Shown here: positions 18,802 through 30,838 of the stretch, in pieces
Layout of the letters: each line of letters opens with the position of its first letter
How positions within the stretch are numbered: position 1 is the stretch's first letter
Source: an uncultured Acidimicrobiales bacterium
GTDB taxonomy: Bacteria > Actinomycetota > Acidimicrobiia > Acidimicrobiales > Aldehydirespiratoraceae
Assembly: GCA_905480195.1 (NCBI GenBank)
Contig: CAJQPN010000005.1
Location: 62,001-126,000, forward strand
Reading direction: 5' to 3'
Length of the DNA: 64,000 bases
The notes under the pieces: generated by a model
Databases searched by the model: none
What the model saw: the letters and a program-made list of their open reading frames with translations, nothing else
What the model was told of the DNA's origin: nothing
Translations under genes and position numbers: made by a program

Positions 18802-19962
18802 ATGGACCCGGAACACCTGCCAGAAACTCAAGACAGCACACCTGGGTCCGGCGAGGGCACCGGGCACGGCGAGGGCAAGGTGCCGAAATGGGTGATCAAG
18901 GCGATTGCCCTGTTCTGGGTTGGCTGGGCAGTCACCTACGTCGGCACCGGCATGGTCCGGAACCTGCGATCGCTGCTGGTCGTGATGCTGATTTCGCTGT
19001 TCTTGTCATTCGCCATCGAACCCGCGGTCAACCGGCTCGAATCGTGGGGTCTTCGGCGGGGGTTGGGTGTCTGGCTCGTCTATCTCTTCTTGTTGGTCGC
19101 AACGGTTGGTTTCTCCGCTGCGATCGGCACGGCGCTCGCAACTCAGATCAACAGCCTGATCGAGGAGGCACCGCGCTACGTCGACGACATGGAGGCCTGG
19201 CTGCAGCGAAACATCGACGAGGACATCGATCTGCAGCGGATCAGCGACGAGTTCGTCGAAGGTGGTGGTGCATCGGATCTGGCGACCCGCTTCGCCGATG
19301 ACGTCGTCTCGCTCGGCACCACGGTGCTCAACTTCGTGTTCCAGACCTTTACGGTGCTGTTGTTCACCTTCTATCTGGTGGCTGAGGGACCCCAGATACG
19401 ACGAAACGTCTGCTCGTTCCTCCAACCGAATCGCCAGCGTGCAGTGCTTGCGGTGTGGGATCTCGCCATCGAAAAAACCGGCGGCTACATCTACTCGCGG
19501 AGCATTCTCGCCGTGTTGTCAGCGGCGGCGCACTACGTCGCATTCACGATTCTCAGTGTTCCTTTTCCCGTGCCGTTGGCGATCTGGGTGGGGGTGATGA
19601 GCCAGTTCATCCCTGTCATCGGAACGTACTTCGCCGGTGCACTTCCGCTGCTCATCACCGTGGTCGACAATCCTCGTACTGCGCTGGGCGTACTGATCGT
19701 CGTGACCGCTTACCAGCAGCTCGAGAACTACCTCTTCGCGCCGCGGGTCACCGCCCAGACTATGGAGATCCACGTGGCCGTCGCATACGGTTCAGTGATT
19801 GCCGGTGGTGCGCTCCTCGGCGTGGTCGGTGCGCTCTTGGCGTTACCGTTCGCTGCGACGACCCAGGCGTTCGTGTCGGGCTATCGCCAACATTTCGAGG
19901 TCGAAGAGGACACACTGGCCGAGAGCGCCCAACGCCGGGACCGTCGCCGACAGCCCGGCTGA
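18802..19962 (+). CDS. AI-2E family transporter (PerM/YdiK type)
   Basis: A 386-residue polytopic membrane protein of the AI-2E transporter family (PF01594 type). A hydrophilic N-terminus of about 30 residues precedes a pair of helices (VIKAIALFWVGWAVTYVG, LLVVMLISLFLSFAIEPAV). A long periplasmic or coiled segment follows (QINSLIEEAPRYVDDMEAWLQRNIDED), then the conserved core with FQTFTVLLFTFYLVAEGPQIRR, WVGVMSQFIPVIGTYFAGALPLLI and YQQLENYLFAPRV. The substrate is not established; relatives export AI-2, others move Na+/H+. It is the only plus-strand gene between rpsJ and rplC and is convergent with fabH. Confidence 0.88.
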   Translation: MDPEHLPETQDSTPGSGEGTGHGEGKVPKWVIKAIALFWVGWAVTYVGTGMVRNLRSLLVVMLISLFLSFAIEPAVNRLESWGLRRGLGVWLVYLFLLVATVGFSAAIGTALATQINSLIEEAPRYVDDMEAWLQRNIDEDIDLQRISDEFVEGGGASDLATRFADDVVSLGTTVLNFVFQTFTVLLFTFYLVAEGPQIRRNVCSFLQPNRQRAVLAVWDLAIEKTGGYIYSRSILAVLSAAAHYVAFTILSVPFPVPLAIWVGVMSQFIPVIGTYFAGALPLLITVVDNPRTALGVLIVVTAYQQLENYLFAPRVTAQTMEIHVAVAYGSVIAGGALLGVVGALLALPFAATTQAFVSGYRQHFEVEEDTLAESAQRRDRRRQPG

Positions 19963-20018
19963 TCCCCCCTATCGCTGCTCGGGAGGTGCCACTGCCTTGC
20001 GCTCGGACACAACCCCGA

Positions 20019-21122
20019 TCAAGTCAGGTGCGCCTTGTCGTGATACGGCGCGAAGAACTCGCGATTCGGTGCCAGCAGATCGAAGACGGACTTGTCGGTT
20101 GGGGGCAGATCTGCCTCGGAGGTAGCGATCGGTTCGACGCGGTCTCCCCACTTCATGATGTTGGTACCCCAGGTGAGCCCGCCACCAAACGCGGTCTGCA
20201 CAATGGTGCTACCAGGCTCGATGCGGCCCTGCGCCAACGCGTCGTGTAGTGCCATCGGGATCGAGGCCGCCGACGTGTTGCCGTGGGTCTCGATGTTGAG
20301 CATGACCTTGTCATCGGAGATTCCGAGTCGATTGATCGTGGCTTCGATGATGCGCTGGTTGGCCTGGTGGGGAATCACCAGATCGATGTCGGCGGAGGTC
20401 AGCTCGGCCCTCTCGAGTGCACGTTCCACCGAAGCCGCCATCCCGCGTACTGCGTGCTTGAACACGTTCTGACCCTCGAAATGCAGTCGGTCGATGGCGG
20501 GGTCCCGCTGGCGATCGAGTTCTCCCCGGCTTCCAAATGTTGGGAACACCATCGTCCGGCCAGCGACACCATCGGCTCCGATGTCATGTGCGATGACACC
20601 CGAACCGTCGGTGGTGGCCTCGAACACTGCTGCGCCGGCACCGTCGCCGAACAGGATGCATTGGTTGCGATCCCAGTAGTCCATGACAAAGTGAAGTTTC
20701 TCAGCGCCGATCACGAGCACCCGCTCGGCCACACCCGACTCGATCATCGAAGCGACGGTCGCGGTGCTGTAGACGAATCCGCTGCACGCCGCGTTCAGGT
20801 CGAACGCGGCGGCGTTGACGAGCCCGAGGCGCTCCTGCAGGAAGCAGGCGTTGCTTGGGCAGGTGATTTCAGGGGTGACCGTCGCCATGACCAACAGATC
20901 GATATCGGTCACCTCGAGCCCTGCCGCTGCGAGCGAATGTTTGGCTGCAACCTCGGCAAGGTCGGTCACCTCAACATGGCTTATGCCGCGCTCTTTCATG
21001 CCGGTGCGTTCGACAATCCACTGATCGCTCGTGTCAACCAGTTGCTCGAGGGCGGCGTTGGTCAGCTTCACGGGTGGGACACACTTGCCCCAACCGGTGA
21101 TCTGTGCTCGTCGCTGCGTCAT
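20019..21122 (-). CDS. fabH: Beta-ketoacyl-ACP synthase III (FabH-like)
   Basis: A 367-residue thiolase-fold enzyme that condenses an acyl-CoA starter with malonyl-ACP to begin fatty-acid synthesis. The catalytic triad is visible as Cys in DLNAACSGFVYST, His in VIPHQANQRIIEAT and Asn in IETHGNTSAASIP. The ATG at 21122 (MTQRRAQITGWGKCVPP) was chosen; the track start adds 24 residues from the leader. It is about 50 residues longer than typical FabH because of a C-terminal extension (LPPTDKSVFDLLAPNREFFAPYHDKAHLT). Its position between rpsJ and rplC is unusual. Confidence 0.87.
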   Translation of the reverse strand: MTQRRAQITGWGKCVPPVKLTNAALEQLVDTSDQWIVERTGMKERGISHVEVTDLAEVAAKHSLAAAGLEVTDIDLLVMATVTPEITCPSNACFLQERLGLVNAAAFDLNAACSGFVYSTATVASMIESGVAERVLVIGAEKLHFVMDYWDRNQCILFGDGAGAAVFEATTDGSGVIAHDIGADGVAGRTMVFPTFGSRGELDRQRDPAIDRLHFEGQNVFKHAVRGMAASVERALERAELTSADIDLVIPHQANQRIIEATINRLGISDDKVMLNIETHGNTSAASIPMALHDALAQGRIEPGSTIVQTAFGGGLTWGTNIMKWGDRVEPIATSEADLPPTDKSVFDLLAPNREFFAPYHDKAHLT

Positions 21123-21256
21123 CAGACACCCCCAGGCTGATTTCGAGTGCCACACAGCATAGGGAGGAATCAGCAACGGGACGGCTCCCAGCACCTGTCG
21201 AGTCGTGTGCCGCCAGCCCAGCGTGCGGCCGCCGGCCCCAACAACCCCTGGAACTG

Positions 21257-21288
21257 CAAGAGCCCTGGGCCGAAGCCCAGGGCTCTTG
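21257..21288 (-). terminator. Intrinsic terminator after rpsJ
   Basis: A perfect stem CAAGAGCCCTGGG/CCCAGGGCTCTTG is capped in the minus-strand RNA by cUUCGg, 49 bases beyond the rpsJ stop. It lacks a clear U-tract on the minus side. The UUCG loop and position argue that it ends the str operon (tuf-rpsJ). This also isolates rpsJ transcriptionally from rplC. Confidence 0.75.
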
Positions 21289-21337
21289 TAATTCTCAGCA
21301 GATCAGCGTCGGGCGCTAGCCCGAACGTTTCTCGGCG

Positions 21338-21658
21338 CTAGGCCTGCTGGATCTTGATCTCGATGTCGACACCCGCAGGCAGATCGAGCCGCTGCAACGA
21401 GTCAACCGTCTTCGGCGACGGATCCAGGATGTCGAGTAGACGCTTGTGGATACGCATCTCGAAATGCTCCCGGGAGTCCTTGTCCTTGAACGGCGACTTG
21501 ATGACCGTGAAGCGGTGCTTCTCGGTCGGCAGCGGGATCGGGCCCGACAGTTCTGCCTGCGTCCGCTTCACCGTCTCGACGATCTTCTTCGTCGACTGAT
21601 CGATGATCTCGTGGTCGTAGGCCTTGAGTCGGATCCGGATCTTCTGTCCTGCAGCCAT
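21338..21658 (-). CDS. rpsJ: 30S ribosomal protein S10
   Basis: A 106-residue S10/uS10 (NusE) protein, a component of the 30S head and of antitermination complexes ([72 protein letters not shown]). The ATG at 21658 gives the family N-terminus. It follows tuf by 7 bases as the last gene of the str operon and is not adjacent to rplC, unlike the classical S10 operon. Confidence 0.98.
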   Translation of the reverse strand: MAAGQKIRIRLKAYDHEIIDQSTKKIVETVKRTQAELSGPIPLPTEKHRFTVIKSPFKDKDSREHFEMRIHKRLLDILDPSPKTVDSLQRLDLPAGVDIEIKIQQA

Positions 21659-21665
21659 CAGACGC

Positions 21666-22853
21666 TCACTTGAGGATCTTCGTGACCGAGCCGGCACCGA
21701 CGGTGCGACCGCCCTCGCGAATTGCGAAGCGAAGGCCCTCGTCCATAGCGATCGGGTTGATCAAATCAACGTGCATGGTGGTGTTGTCACCAGGCATGCA
21801 CATCTCGGTTCCCTCGGGGAGAGTGATCGTGCCGGTGATGTCGGTGGTCCGGAAGTAGAACTGCGGACGGTAATTGGAGAAGAACGGCTTGTGACGGCCA
21901 CCTTCTTCCTTCGACAGCACGTACACCTGGGCCTCGAACTCGGTGTGCGGGGTGATGCTGCCGGGGGCGGCAAGCACCTGTCCACGCTGAACATCGTCTT
22001 TATCGATGCCGCGGAGAAGGGCGCCGATGTTGTCGCCAGCCTGTCCCTCGTCGAGCAGCTTGCGGAACATCTCGACGCCGGTGCAGGTGGTCTTCGAGGT
22101 GTCCTTGATACCGATGATCTCGAGTTCGTCGCCGGTGTGTACGGCGCCCTGCTCGATCTTGCCGGTGACGACGGTGCCACGACCGGTGATCGAGAAGACG
22201 TCCTCGATGGGCATCAGGAACGGCTTGTCGAGGTCACGCTCAGGGGTCGGGATGTACTCGTCGACCTCGCCCATAAGCTCCAAGATCTTGGCGGCGAAAT
22301 CATCGTCGCCTTCGAGCGCTTTGAGCGCCGAGACGTGCACGACCGGGGTGTCGTCACCCGGGAAGTCGTACTCGCTGAGGAGCTCGCGCACCTCCATCTC
22401 GACGAGCTCGAGAAGCTCCTCGTCGTCGACCATGTCGACCTTGTTGAGCGCAACGACGATCTTCGGCACGCCTACCTGACGGGCAAGCAACACGTGCTCA
22501 CGGGTCTGAGGCATCGGGCCGTCGGCGGCGGACACCACGAGGATGGCGCCGTCGACCTGAGCCGCACCGGTGATCATGTTCTTGATGTAGTCGGCGTGAC
22601 CCGGCATGTCGACGTGGGCGTAGTGACGGCTCTCCGTCTCGTACTCCACGTGCGACACGTTGATCGTGATGCCTCGCTCGCGCTCTTCGGGCGCGTTGTC
22701 AATGTTCTCGAACTCGGTGAACGACGAACCCTCAACGTTGTCGGCGAGCACCTTCGTGATCGCAGCGGTGAGCGTGGTCTTGCCGTGGTCGATGTGGCCC
22801 ATGGTCCCCACGTTCACGTGGGGCTTGGTCCGCTCGAACGTCTCCTTAGCCAT
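21666..22853 (-). CDS. tuf: Translation elongation factor Tu
   Basis: A 395-residue GTPase that delivers aminoacyl-tRNA to the ribosome. G1 is [10 protein letters not shown], the switch 2 motif is DMPGHADY and G4 is NKVDMVDD. Domains 2 and 3 carry the tRNA-contact segment [24 protein letters not shown]. The ATG at 22853 ([20 protein letters not shown]) was chosen; the track extension of 67 residues covers fusA's 3' end in another frame. No second tuf copy is in the window. Confidence 0.98.
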   Translation of the reverse strand: MAKETFERTKPHVNVGTMGHIDHGKTTLTAAITKVLADNVEGSSFTEFENIDNAPEERERGITINVSHVEYETESRHYAHVDMPGHADYIKNMITGAAQVDGAILVVSAADGPMPQTREHVLLARQVGVPKIVVALNKVDMVDDEELLELVEMEVRELLSEYDFPGDDTPVVHVSALKALEGDDDFAAKILELMGEVDEYIPTPERDLDKPFLMPIEDVFSITGRGTVVTGKIEQGAVHTGDELEIIGIKDTSKTTCTGVEMFRKLLDEGQAGDNIGALLRGIDKDDVQRGQVLAAPGSITPHTEFEAQVYVLSKEEGGRHKPFFSNYRPQFYFRTTDITGTITLPEGTEMCMPGDNTTMHVDLINPIAMDEGLRFAIREGGRTVGAGSVTKILK

Positions 22854-22899
22854 GACGTTTTTCCTTGCTTTCTTCTGTGAGGTTGGGGTGAGGAGACGA

Positions 22900-25002
<2,103 letters not shown>

Positions 25003-25029
25003 GGGTATTCCTCAGGTGGGTGGGGGGCG

Positions 25030-25083
25030 GTGCGGTAACGCACCACGACCGGGCTGCTTCAGCTGAAGCGTTATGCCCGGTCG
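25030..25083 (-). promoter_or_regulatory. Two hairpins in the rpsG-fusA intergenic region
   Basis: The 125-base gap between rpsG and fusA holds GTGCG-gtaa-CGCAC (25030-25043) and CGACCGGGC/GCCCGGTCG (25046-25083). The second has an inner palindrome GCTTCAGCTGAAGC. Such structure in the str operon is a plausible S7-type or attenuation element. Its role is inferred from position only. Confidence 0.4.
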
Positions 25084-25127
25084 TCGGAAAAGGGTAGTGC
25101 TCGGAGGTTCGGATACCGAGGTATCCG

Positions 25128-25598
25128 CTACCAGCGGTAGTGGGCGAAGGCCTTGTTGGCCTCGGCCATCTTCTGCAGATCTTCGCGCCGCTTACAGCTT
25201 GCGCCGATGCCGTTGCTTGCGTCGAGAATCTCGTTGGCCATGCGCTCAGCCATCGTCCGTTCACGACGGTCGCGGGCGAATCCGACCATCCAACGGATGG
25301 ACAGCGTGGTGGCACGACGGGGTCGAACCTCGACGGGGACTTGGTAGGTCGCACCGCCGACGCGGCGGCTGCGGACTTCGAGCTGTGGACGGACGTTGTC
25401 GACCGCACGTTTCAGCACGGCGACGGGATCGTCACCAGTCTTTTCCTGTACGACTTCGAGCGCGTCGTACATGATTCGCTCAGCAGTGCTGCGCTTGCCA
25501 CGCTGCAAGATCTTGTTCACGAACTGGGTGACCAGAACCGACTTGTAAATCGGGTCCGGAACGATCTCGCGGCGCTGTGCGGGGCCCTTACGCGGCAT
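25128..25598 (-). CDS. rpsG: 30S ribosomal protein S7
   Basis: A 156-residue S7/uS7 protein that initiates assembly of the 30S head ([47 protein letters not shown] ... [48 protein letters not shown]). The length is canonical. It lies 2 bases after rpsL. Confidence 0.98.
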   Translation of the reverse strand: MPRKGPAQRREIVPDPIYKSVLVTQFVNKILQRGKRSTAERIMYDALEVVQEKTGDDPVAVLKRAVDNVRPQLEVRSRRVGGATYQVPVEVRPRRATTLSIRWMVGFARDRRERTMAERMANEILDASNGIGASCKRREDLQKMAEANKAFAHYRW

Positions 25599-25600
25599 CG

Positions 25601-25972
25601 TCAGCCTTCCTTCTTGACGCCGTAGCGGCTTCGGGCCTGCTTACGGTCGCGCACACCCGAGGTGTCGAGGGTGCCGCGGACGATCTTGTAGCGCACACCC
25701 GGAAGGTCCTTCACGCGACCTCCACGCACGAGCACGATCGAGTGCTCTTGGAGGTTGTGGCCTTCGCCCGGGATGTATGCGGTGACTTCGGTGCCGGAGG
25801 TGAGACGGACACGGGCAACCTTGCGAAGGGCAGAGTTCGGTTTCTTCGGGGTGGCGGTGTACACACGGGTGCAGACACCGCGACGCTGCGGCGCACCCTT
25901 GAGCGCCGGCGTGGCTTCCTTGCGGCGCTTGGTCTGCCGGCCCTTGCGGACTAATTGCTGAATGGTGGGCAC
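25601..25972 (-). CDS. rpsL: 30S ribosomal protein S12
   Basis: A 123-residue S12/uS12 protein of the decoding centre. The start is GTG at 25972, giving (M)[17 protein letters not shown]; the track's longer ORF adds 23 leader-encoded residues. The streptomycin-region lysines are wild type in [11 protein letters not shown] and [12 protein letters not shown], the latter with the Asp that is beta-methylthiolated in other bacteria. It is the first gene of the str operon. Confidence 0.98.
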   Translation of the reverse strand: MPTIQQLVRKGRQTKRRKEATPALKGAPQRRGVCTRVYTATPKKPNSALRKVARVRLTSGTEVTAYIPGEGHNLQEHSIVLVRGGRVKDLPGVRYKIVRGTLDTSGVRDRKQARSRYGVKKEG

Positions 25973-26062
25973 GAAAATGCTTCCTCGTTGAACGAAAGGT
26001 GTGAGAACTTCGGCTGGCCGACACAGCGGTGTCCGCGGCACGCGCGTCGAGGCCAGCAGAAA

Positions 26063-26091
26063 AGCATACGAGGCACAGAGGGGAACCTCAA
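26063..26091 (-). promoter_or_regulatory. Candidate sigma70-type promoter for the str operon
   Basis: TTGAGG and TATGCT on the minus strand are separated by 17 bases, about 90 bases upstream of the rpsL GTG. The -35 box overlaps the last bases of the upstream yfhO-like gene, so str-operon transcription would start in the 115-base gap. Spacing and placement are good. Confidence 0.55.
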
Positions 26092-28844
26092 CCCGTCAAC
26101 CCAGACTTCCGCCAACGCTCGTCGAGCTTGCCGCCTGCCCACCAGGTTATCGCCGACGCCAAGAGCGCCAGCAGGGTGAGCGAGAGGGTGAGCCCAAGGA
26201 AAGACGGGCGGAAACCGAACTCAACCCGAGAGTGCCCTTCGGGCACGAGAACCCCCTGGAAGGAGTCGTCGACCCGCACCACCTCGGCCTTCCGGCCGTC
26301 CACCGTTACCGACCATCCCGGGTAGTCGGGGTTCGGTACGACGATCAATGCCGGATGGGTCGTCTTGACGGCAATCACGGTCGCATCCTGGTCAGCAACG
26401 AGCACGGTCGCCGATGCGGTCACCCCATCGGGGACCTCGGAGGGGAGCCCGAGCGTTGCGGCGATTCCCGGCTCGACAAGCGCGACCGAGCGGGAGGCGA
26501 GGTGGTCCTCAACCGTTGCCCTCTCGACGTCTCGGGCGGCATGAGAAAGACGCACCCCGACATCCTCAATTCGGTCGTACAACACGACGTCACCAGCGTG
26601 GACGACGATCCACCCGTCACCACCAGCAACGGTTCCAAAGGAAACGCGGCCCGCGTCGGCGCGCAACACCGGCTCATGACCCGACATCGGGTCAGCCCGG
26701 AAGGAAAACCGTGTCGTGAACGTTCGCCCCGGTTCGAACGGCTCGCCGACGAGAACAAGATCGACGGGCCCGGTGAGATCATCAACACGGGCCGAACCGA
26801 ACGAGACCACACCTCCGGCACGGATTTCTACATCGATCGAACCTCTTGCAGGCTCGATGATGTCAACGGTCACCGCACGAAGCCCTGCTTCGGGCACGAC
26901 GCCGGCCTTTGCCCCATCACGGTCGATGTCGAGAGCAATGCTGTCGCGTCCTTCTGCAACAACAACGCGAACGCCTTTCGCAGGCGTGTGCGGGTCGGCG
27001 GCCCACACGCCAACTCCCAGTCTTGCGAGTGCTTCGCTTCGGATGTCGACCTCGGCGAAATACGGGTTGGACACCGTTCCTGGCGGCAAGAAGTGGTCGT
27101 CATCGATCGCCCGAAAAACCTCCCGCCACCCGGGTGGCAGGAAACCATTGGTGCGCACGTCGTCCAGGCTGACGGTCTGGCCGGAATTCGCAAGAAAGAC
27201 ACGGCCCTCGGCGTTCATCCGCTCACCAGGTTGGAGCGCATCGATAGCGACCTGATGAGAAGGGGTGCGAAGGTCAACCGACTCGGTTCTCACGACCGTA
27301 GCAACCGATCCGAGACCCACAAGGAGTTCGGCTGCGACGAGGAGCGTTACGAGTGAAACTGCAACGGCGCTGGGTAGCCGGCGTCGAAAAAAGAACCACA
27401 ACGTCGCCGCAGTCGCACAACCGAAGGCCAGGGGAACGAGCATGCCTTCTGCCGTCTCTTTGACAAAGCCTGCTTCACGGGTGATCTGCAACCAAGACCA
27501 CAAAAATGGGGCGCAGGCGATACCGCCGGCGAGCGAAGCGAGCGCAGCCCGACGAATCCCCTGCGGGAAAGCCACTCCAGGATGCGTCTCCCGCCCCCGA
27601 AGCCAAGCTTCGAACCCGAGACCGGCCAAAACAGCAAGACCGAGATTCGCGATGACCCGCGCCCGGCCGACGGTGCTGTAGCGGACGACCGGAAGCGAAT
27701 TGACAAACTCGGTAAGTGGCCCACCAACGTATGAAATCCAAAGGGTTGCGATGACGATGACCCACCAAGCACGAACGATGCCTCCCATCGCAGTGGTTTG
27801 GCTCGCGCGATCGGGCCTGCGGTGTGCGAGCGCCAAGAGCGCCAGCACGATGACAGCGACGCCGGCATAGGACTGTGTCTCCACCCAGTTCTGACCCGGC
27901 CCCCAAAAGACGCCGCCATCATGGGTTGAGCCGTACGGATTCGGAAGCGCGACGCTAGGCAGGAACTCAGCACCAATGGAGGTGTCGGCAGGGAGTCGCT
28001 CACGAGGCCCCGTATCGGCCCACCGCAGGTTTTGCGCGAAATGCGCAACGTGGTAGCTCACCAGACCACACCCGAGCACCACCCCCCATCCGGCGACGAT
28101 CACGGCCCGCCGCCATTTCCGTCCCGGCCGATCGGTCGGACGATTTGCCCAGAGCCGGTAGAGGGCATAACCGGCACCGAACACGAGGCCATAGACCGTG
28201 ACCACTGGGAAGTTCGCCCACACCATCGCTGCGAGCAAGAGGCCAAAACCGACCGCCTGCCGAGGCCGAGGACGGTGGGCAACCGATTCAGCGAACCAGA
28301 AAACCCCGGGCAACAATGCAGCAACGTTTGCCTGGGGCCATCCCGACCAACCAACGAGATAGCCGGAAAAGGCAAAGGCGACGCCGCTGATCGTCGCTGC
28401 CGAGCGGCTGAGACCGATTCGACGAGTGAGGCCAAACGTCAACCCGGCCGCTGTCATCGTTCGAAACGCAGCCGCAAGGCCGGGGGCATACCAGGCGGGC
28501 ACGACGAGGTAGACCCAATGGAAGACCGGCAGACCCGCCTTCATCGTCGGGATCCCTCCCCCGACGGAACGATCCCAGAACGCCCACATCCCATTCCGGA
28601 GGTCACTGGCCATCGATGAAAAGTGACTGTGAACATCGAGTGTGTCGGAAAGCAACGGGTTCGACAGCTTGCTGTGCCCCGACTGCGGGTCAAAACGCCA
28701 GGGCGCATACAACTCGGCGATATCGATCGGCAAGAGGGCGCCGAAACCGAACAGTGGGCGCAACAGCAGAACCAGCGTGCAAACGCCGAAGACCGCCCAA
28801 GGCCACCAGACCCGATCAGCCGATGCTCTGCGGTTTTCCGCCAT
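26088..28844 (-). CDS. YfhO-like polytopic membrane protein
   Basis: About 918 residues with roughly a dozen hydrophobic helices in the first two thirds, a hydrophilic extracytoplasmic region, and one last helix near the C-terminus ([24 protein letters not shown]). The N-terminal loop [15 protein letters not shown] and the C-terminal [44 protein letters not shown] are hallmarks of the YfhO family (PF09586 type). Members with GT-C-like architecture act in glycosylation of wall polymers in Firmicutes. The ATG at 28844 ([15 protein letters not shown]) is preferred to the track's GTG at 28892. It is divergent from the LPG-TM-like gene and belongs to a polysaccharide group. Confidence 0.8.
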   Translation of the reverse strand: MAENRRASADRVWWPWAVFGVCTLVLLLRPLFGFGALLPIDIAELYAPWRFDPQSGHSKLSNPLLSDTLDVHSHFSSMASDLRNGMWAFWDRSVGGGIPTMKAGLPVFHWVYLVVPAWYAPGLAAAFRTMTAAGLTFGLTRRIGLSRSAATISGVAFAFSGYLVGWSGWPQANVAALLPGVFWFAESVAHRPRPRQAVGFGLLLAAMVWANFPVVTVYGLVFGAGYALYRLWANRPTDRPGRKWRRAVIVAGWGVVLGCGLVSYHVAHFAQNLRWADTGPRERLPADTSIGAEFLPSVALPNPYGSTHDGGVFWGPGQNWVETQSYAGVAVIVLALLALAHRRPDRASQTTAMGGIVRAWWVIVIATLWISYVGGPLTEFVNSLPVVRYSTVGRARVIANLGLAVLAGLGFEAWLRGRETHPGVAFPQGIRRAALASLAGGIACAPFLWSWLQITREAGFVKETAEGMLVPLAFGCATAATLWFFFRRRLPSAVAVSLVTLLVAAELLVGLGSVATVVRTESVDLRTPSHQVAIDALQPGERMNAEGRVFLANSGQTVSLDDVRTNGFLPPGWREVFRAIDDDHFLPPGTVSNPYFAEVDIRSEALARLGVGVWAADPHTPAKGVRVVVAEGRDSIALDIDRDGAKAGVVPEAGLRAVTVDIIEPARGSIDVEIRAGGVVSFGSARVDDLTGPVDLVLVGEPFEPGRTFTTRFSFRADPMSGHEPVLRADAGRVSFGTVAGGDGWIVVHAGDVVLYDRIEDVGVRLSHAARDVERATVEDHLASRSVALVEPGIAATLGLPSEVPDGVTASATVLVADQDATVIAVKTTHPALIVVPNPDYPGWSVTVDGRKAEVVRVDDSFQGVLVPEGHSRVEFGFRPSFLGLTLSLTLLALLASAITWWAGGKLDERWRKSGLTG

Positions 28845-28910
28845 CTTGCGCGATGGTAGCGCCGGAGTTTCTTCGCCGGACTCTGGCTTCACGGCACCTA
28901 CACTCCGACC

Positions 28911-29768
28911 GTGGCAGTCGCGCGATCGCTTTCCTCGCTGACGCTGCGGATAGTTGGATTCGTTACCGGGTTCTGCCTGCTCATCGGCGTCGCTCGCTTC
29001 GGTTTCCGTTCCGCCGAACTCGACAGCGGTAGCTTCGTTCCCAGTTGGCTGATCCTGCTCACGACGCTCGCCCTTTTCACACTCTTCACGATCGCTGCGG
29101 AGTTTCGGATTCTCGCCCGCATCGCTGGAGTCGCGATTTCGAAACGAACTGCCTTCGGTGTTTCCGTGATCGGAACTGCAGCAAACCTTCTTCCGGTCCC
29201 AGGCTCGGCCATCACAAGATTCATCGTCCTGCAGCGCGCTGGTGCAGCGAAGGCAGCTATCACGGCCGCGTTACTCGGTGCCGCACTCGCATGGCTTGGT
29301 GTCGCCGGTCTCATCGCGGGAGCGGGGTTAGCCGGATCATCGCCGCTCGTCGCAGCGGCGTTCGTGGCAGGGGCAAGCGCTTCGCTGGGTGGCGGTCTGG
29401 CCATCCTTCGCCAACTCGACTGCTTCACACGCGATCTCCTCCTTCTTGTTGCGACAGAGCTGACGTTGACCTTGATAGGCATCGCCCGTTTCCTCACTGT
29501 CGCAGCGATGCTGGCACTTCCGGGCACGCTTCAAGAGACCGCTGCACTTGCAGCGGCGGGACCAGCGTCAGCTGCCGTCGGCTTCGTCCCGGCTGGACTC
29601 GGTGTTCGAGAGTCACTTGCTGCCGCCCTCGGCGCGCTGTCGGGCCTCGGCGCCGCAGAAGCAGCCGTGATCGCTGTCGTCGATCGAGCAATCGGGCTCG
29701 GAATCCTTGTTCCTGCCGCTGCGGTGACCGTCGGCATCGGCTTTCGCCTCGACCCCAAAAACAAATGA
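28911..29768 (+). CDS. Integral membrane protein, lysylphosphatidylglycerol synthase TM/flippase-like
   Basis: A 285-residue protein with about eight transmembrane helices, starting at GTG. The pattern GVSVIGTAANLLPVPGSAITRFIVL and the C-terminal GFVPAGLGVRESLAAALGALSGLGAAEAAVIAVVDRAI fit the LPG-synthase transmembrane/UPF0104 superfamily, in which GxGxRE is conserved. No C-terminal lysyl-transferase domain is present, so a flippase-type or lipid-linked sugar role is more likely than lipid aminoacylation. It overlaps the next gene by four bases (ATGA), showing co-expression with the pyruvyltransferase. Confidence 0.72.
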   Translation: MAVARSLSSLTLRIVGFVTGFCLLIGVARFGFRSAELDSGSFVPSWLILLTTLALFTLFTIAAEFRILARIAGVAISKRTAFGVSVIGTAANLLPVPGSAITRFIVLQRAGAAKAAITAALLGAALAWLGVAGLIAGAGLAGSSPLVAAAFVAGASASLGGGLAILRQLDCFTRDLLLLVATELTLTLIGIARFLTVAAMLALPGTLQETAALAAAGPASAAVGFVPAGLGVRESLAAALGALSGLGAAEAAVIAVVDRAIGLGILVPAAAVTVGIGFRLDPKNK

Positions 29769-30838
29769 GTCGGCCGCGCATCGCCGTGCTCGGCTGGATC
29801 GGTTCGTCGAATCTCGGCGACGAACTCATTGCCGAACAGGTTGCGCGAATGATTGATGAGGCTGGCGGCGAGCCGAGTCTGGTCACGATCAGCGAGGCAA
29901 GTCGTACCGATGCGTTGCATCAGATCCGGCACGCAGGCGCACTCGACACGTTCGGACTCCTGCGTGAGCTTCGCCGACACGACGGGGTCCTGTTCGGCGG
30001 CGGGGGCCTGATCCAAGACGAGACCGGGCCACTCAACCTTCCCTTTCATCTCACCCGTCTCGGCGTTGCGCGCCTGCTACGTCGACCCTGGGCTGCGATC
30101 GGGCTCGGTGTCGGCGACGTCCGGCGACGGTCCGGCCGCCTGTTGGTGCGCACAATCGCTCGAAATCCAGTGGCGGGGTCGGTCCGAGACGAGGATTCAG
30201 CCAATCGTCTGCTCGCATTGACTGGTACCCGGCCTGAACTTGGAATCGATCCGGTGCTCGCTCAGCCCCCTCGCAACGTAGTCGCAACCGACCATCTCGT
30301 CGTTTCGCTTCGACCGATGAACTCGCCTTCTCAACGAAGACTGGCCGGTCAACCCGGACCAGCACCGTCCCAGATCCAAACCTGGGCCAAAGCCATCGAT
30401 GACATCGCCTCAACCGCGGGGCTCGGTGTCCGTTTCGTGACCTGGGATGACGAACACGATCACGCAATCCACGAGGCCGCCGCAGCTCAACTCCGCACGC
30501 CTGCCGAAATCGTGCGGCCAAAAGCCGCCGACGTCATCGATCTGATGGGGTCAGGCCAGCTGGTCATCTCGATGCGATACCACGGTGCGGTCGCCGCCGT
30601 TCTCACCCGTCGACCGGCGTTGCTGTTGGACTACTCCCCAAAGATGGCTGCTATCGCAGTCGATGTAGGAAACGGTGTGACCTGTCTCCACCCAACCGCA
30701 CCAGCAGAGCAGCTGAGCGCAGCTGCTCGAGCACTATTGGACGGGCCACCCCCAAGTGGCGTTTCGAACGTTGAACAGCGAAACGAGGTGAACCGCAGAG
30801 TGATCAGGAAACTGGTGGATGCTGCGTCCGGCCGATGA
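29765..30838 (+). CDS. Polysaccharide pyruvyl transferase family protein
   Basis: A 357-residue protein. The start is ATG at 29765 (MSRPRIAVLGWIGSSNLGDELIAEQVARMIDE), not the much longer track ORF. N-terminal SSNLGDELI, GVLFGGGGLIQDETGPLNLPFHL and C-terminal GQLVISMRYHGAVAAVLTRRPALLLDYSPKM are the conserved blocks of the pyruvyltransferase/CsaB family, which adds ketal pyruvate to wall or exopolysaccharide sugars. Its 3' end overlaps the convergent epimerase-like gene by 35 bases. Confidence 0.85.
   Translation: MSRPRIAVLGWIGSSNLGDELIAEQVARMIDEAGGEPSLVTISEASRTDALHQIRHAGALDTFGLLRELRRHDGVLFGGGGLIQDETGPLNLPFHLTRLGVARLLRRPWAAIGLGVGDVRRRSGRLLVRTIARNPVAGSVRDEDSANRLLALTGTRPELGIDPVLAQPPRNVVATDHLVVSLRPMNSPSQRRLAGQPGPAPSQIQTWAKAIDDIASTAGLGVRFVTWDDEHDHAIHEAAAAQLRTPAEIVRPKAADVIDLMGSGQLVISMRYHGAVAAVLTRRPALLLDYSPKMAAIAVDVGNGVTCLHPTAPAEQLSAAARALLDGPPPSGVSNVEQRNEVNRRVIRKLVDAASGR

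Noticed and set aside
21624-22880. 418-codon plus-strand ORF
   Set aside because: Antisense to tuf and part of rpsJ.
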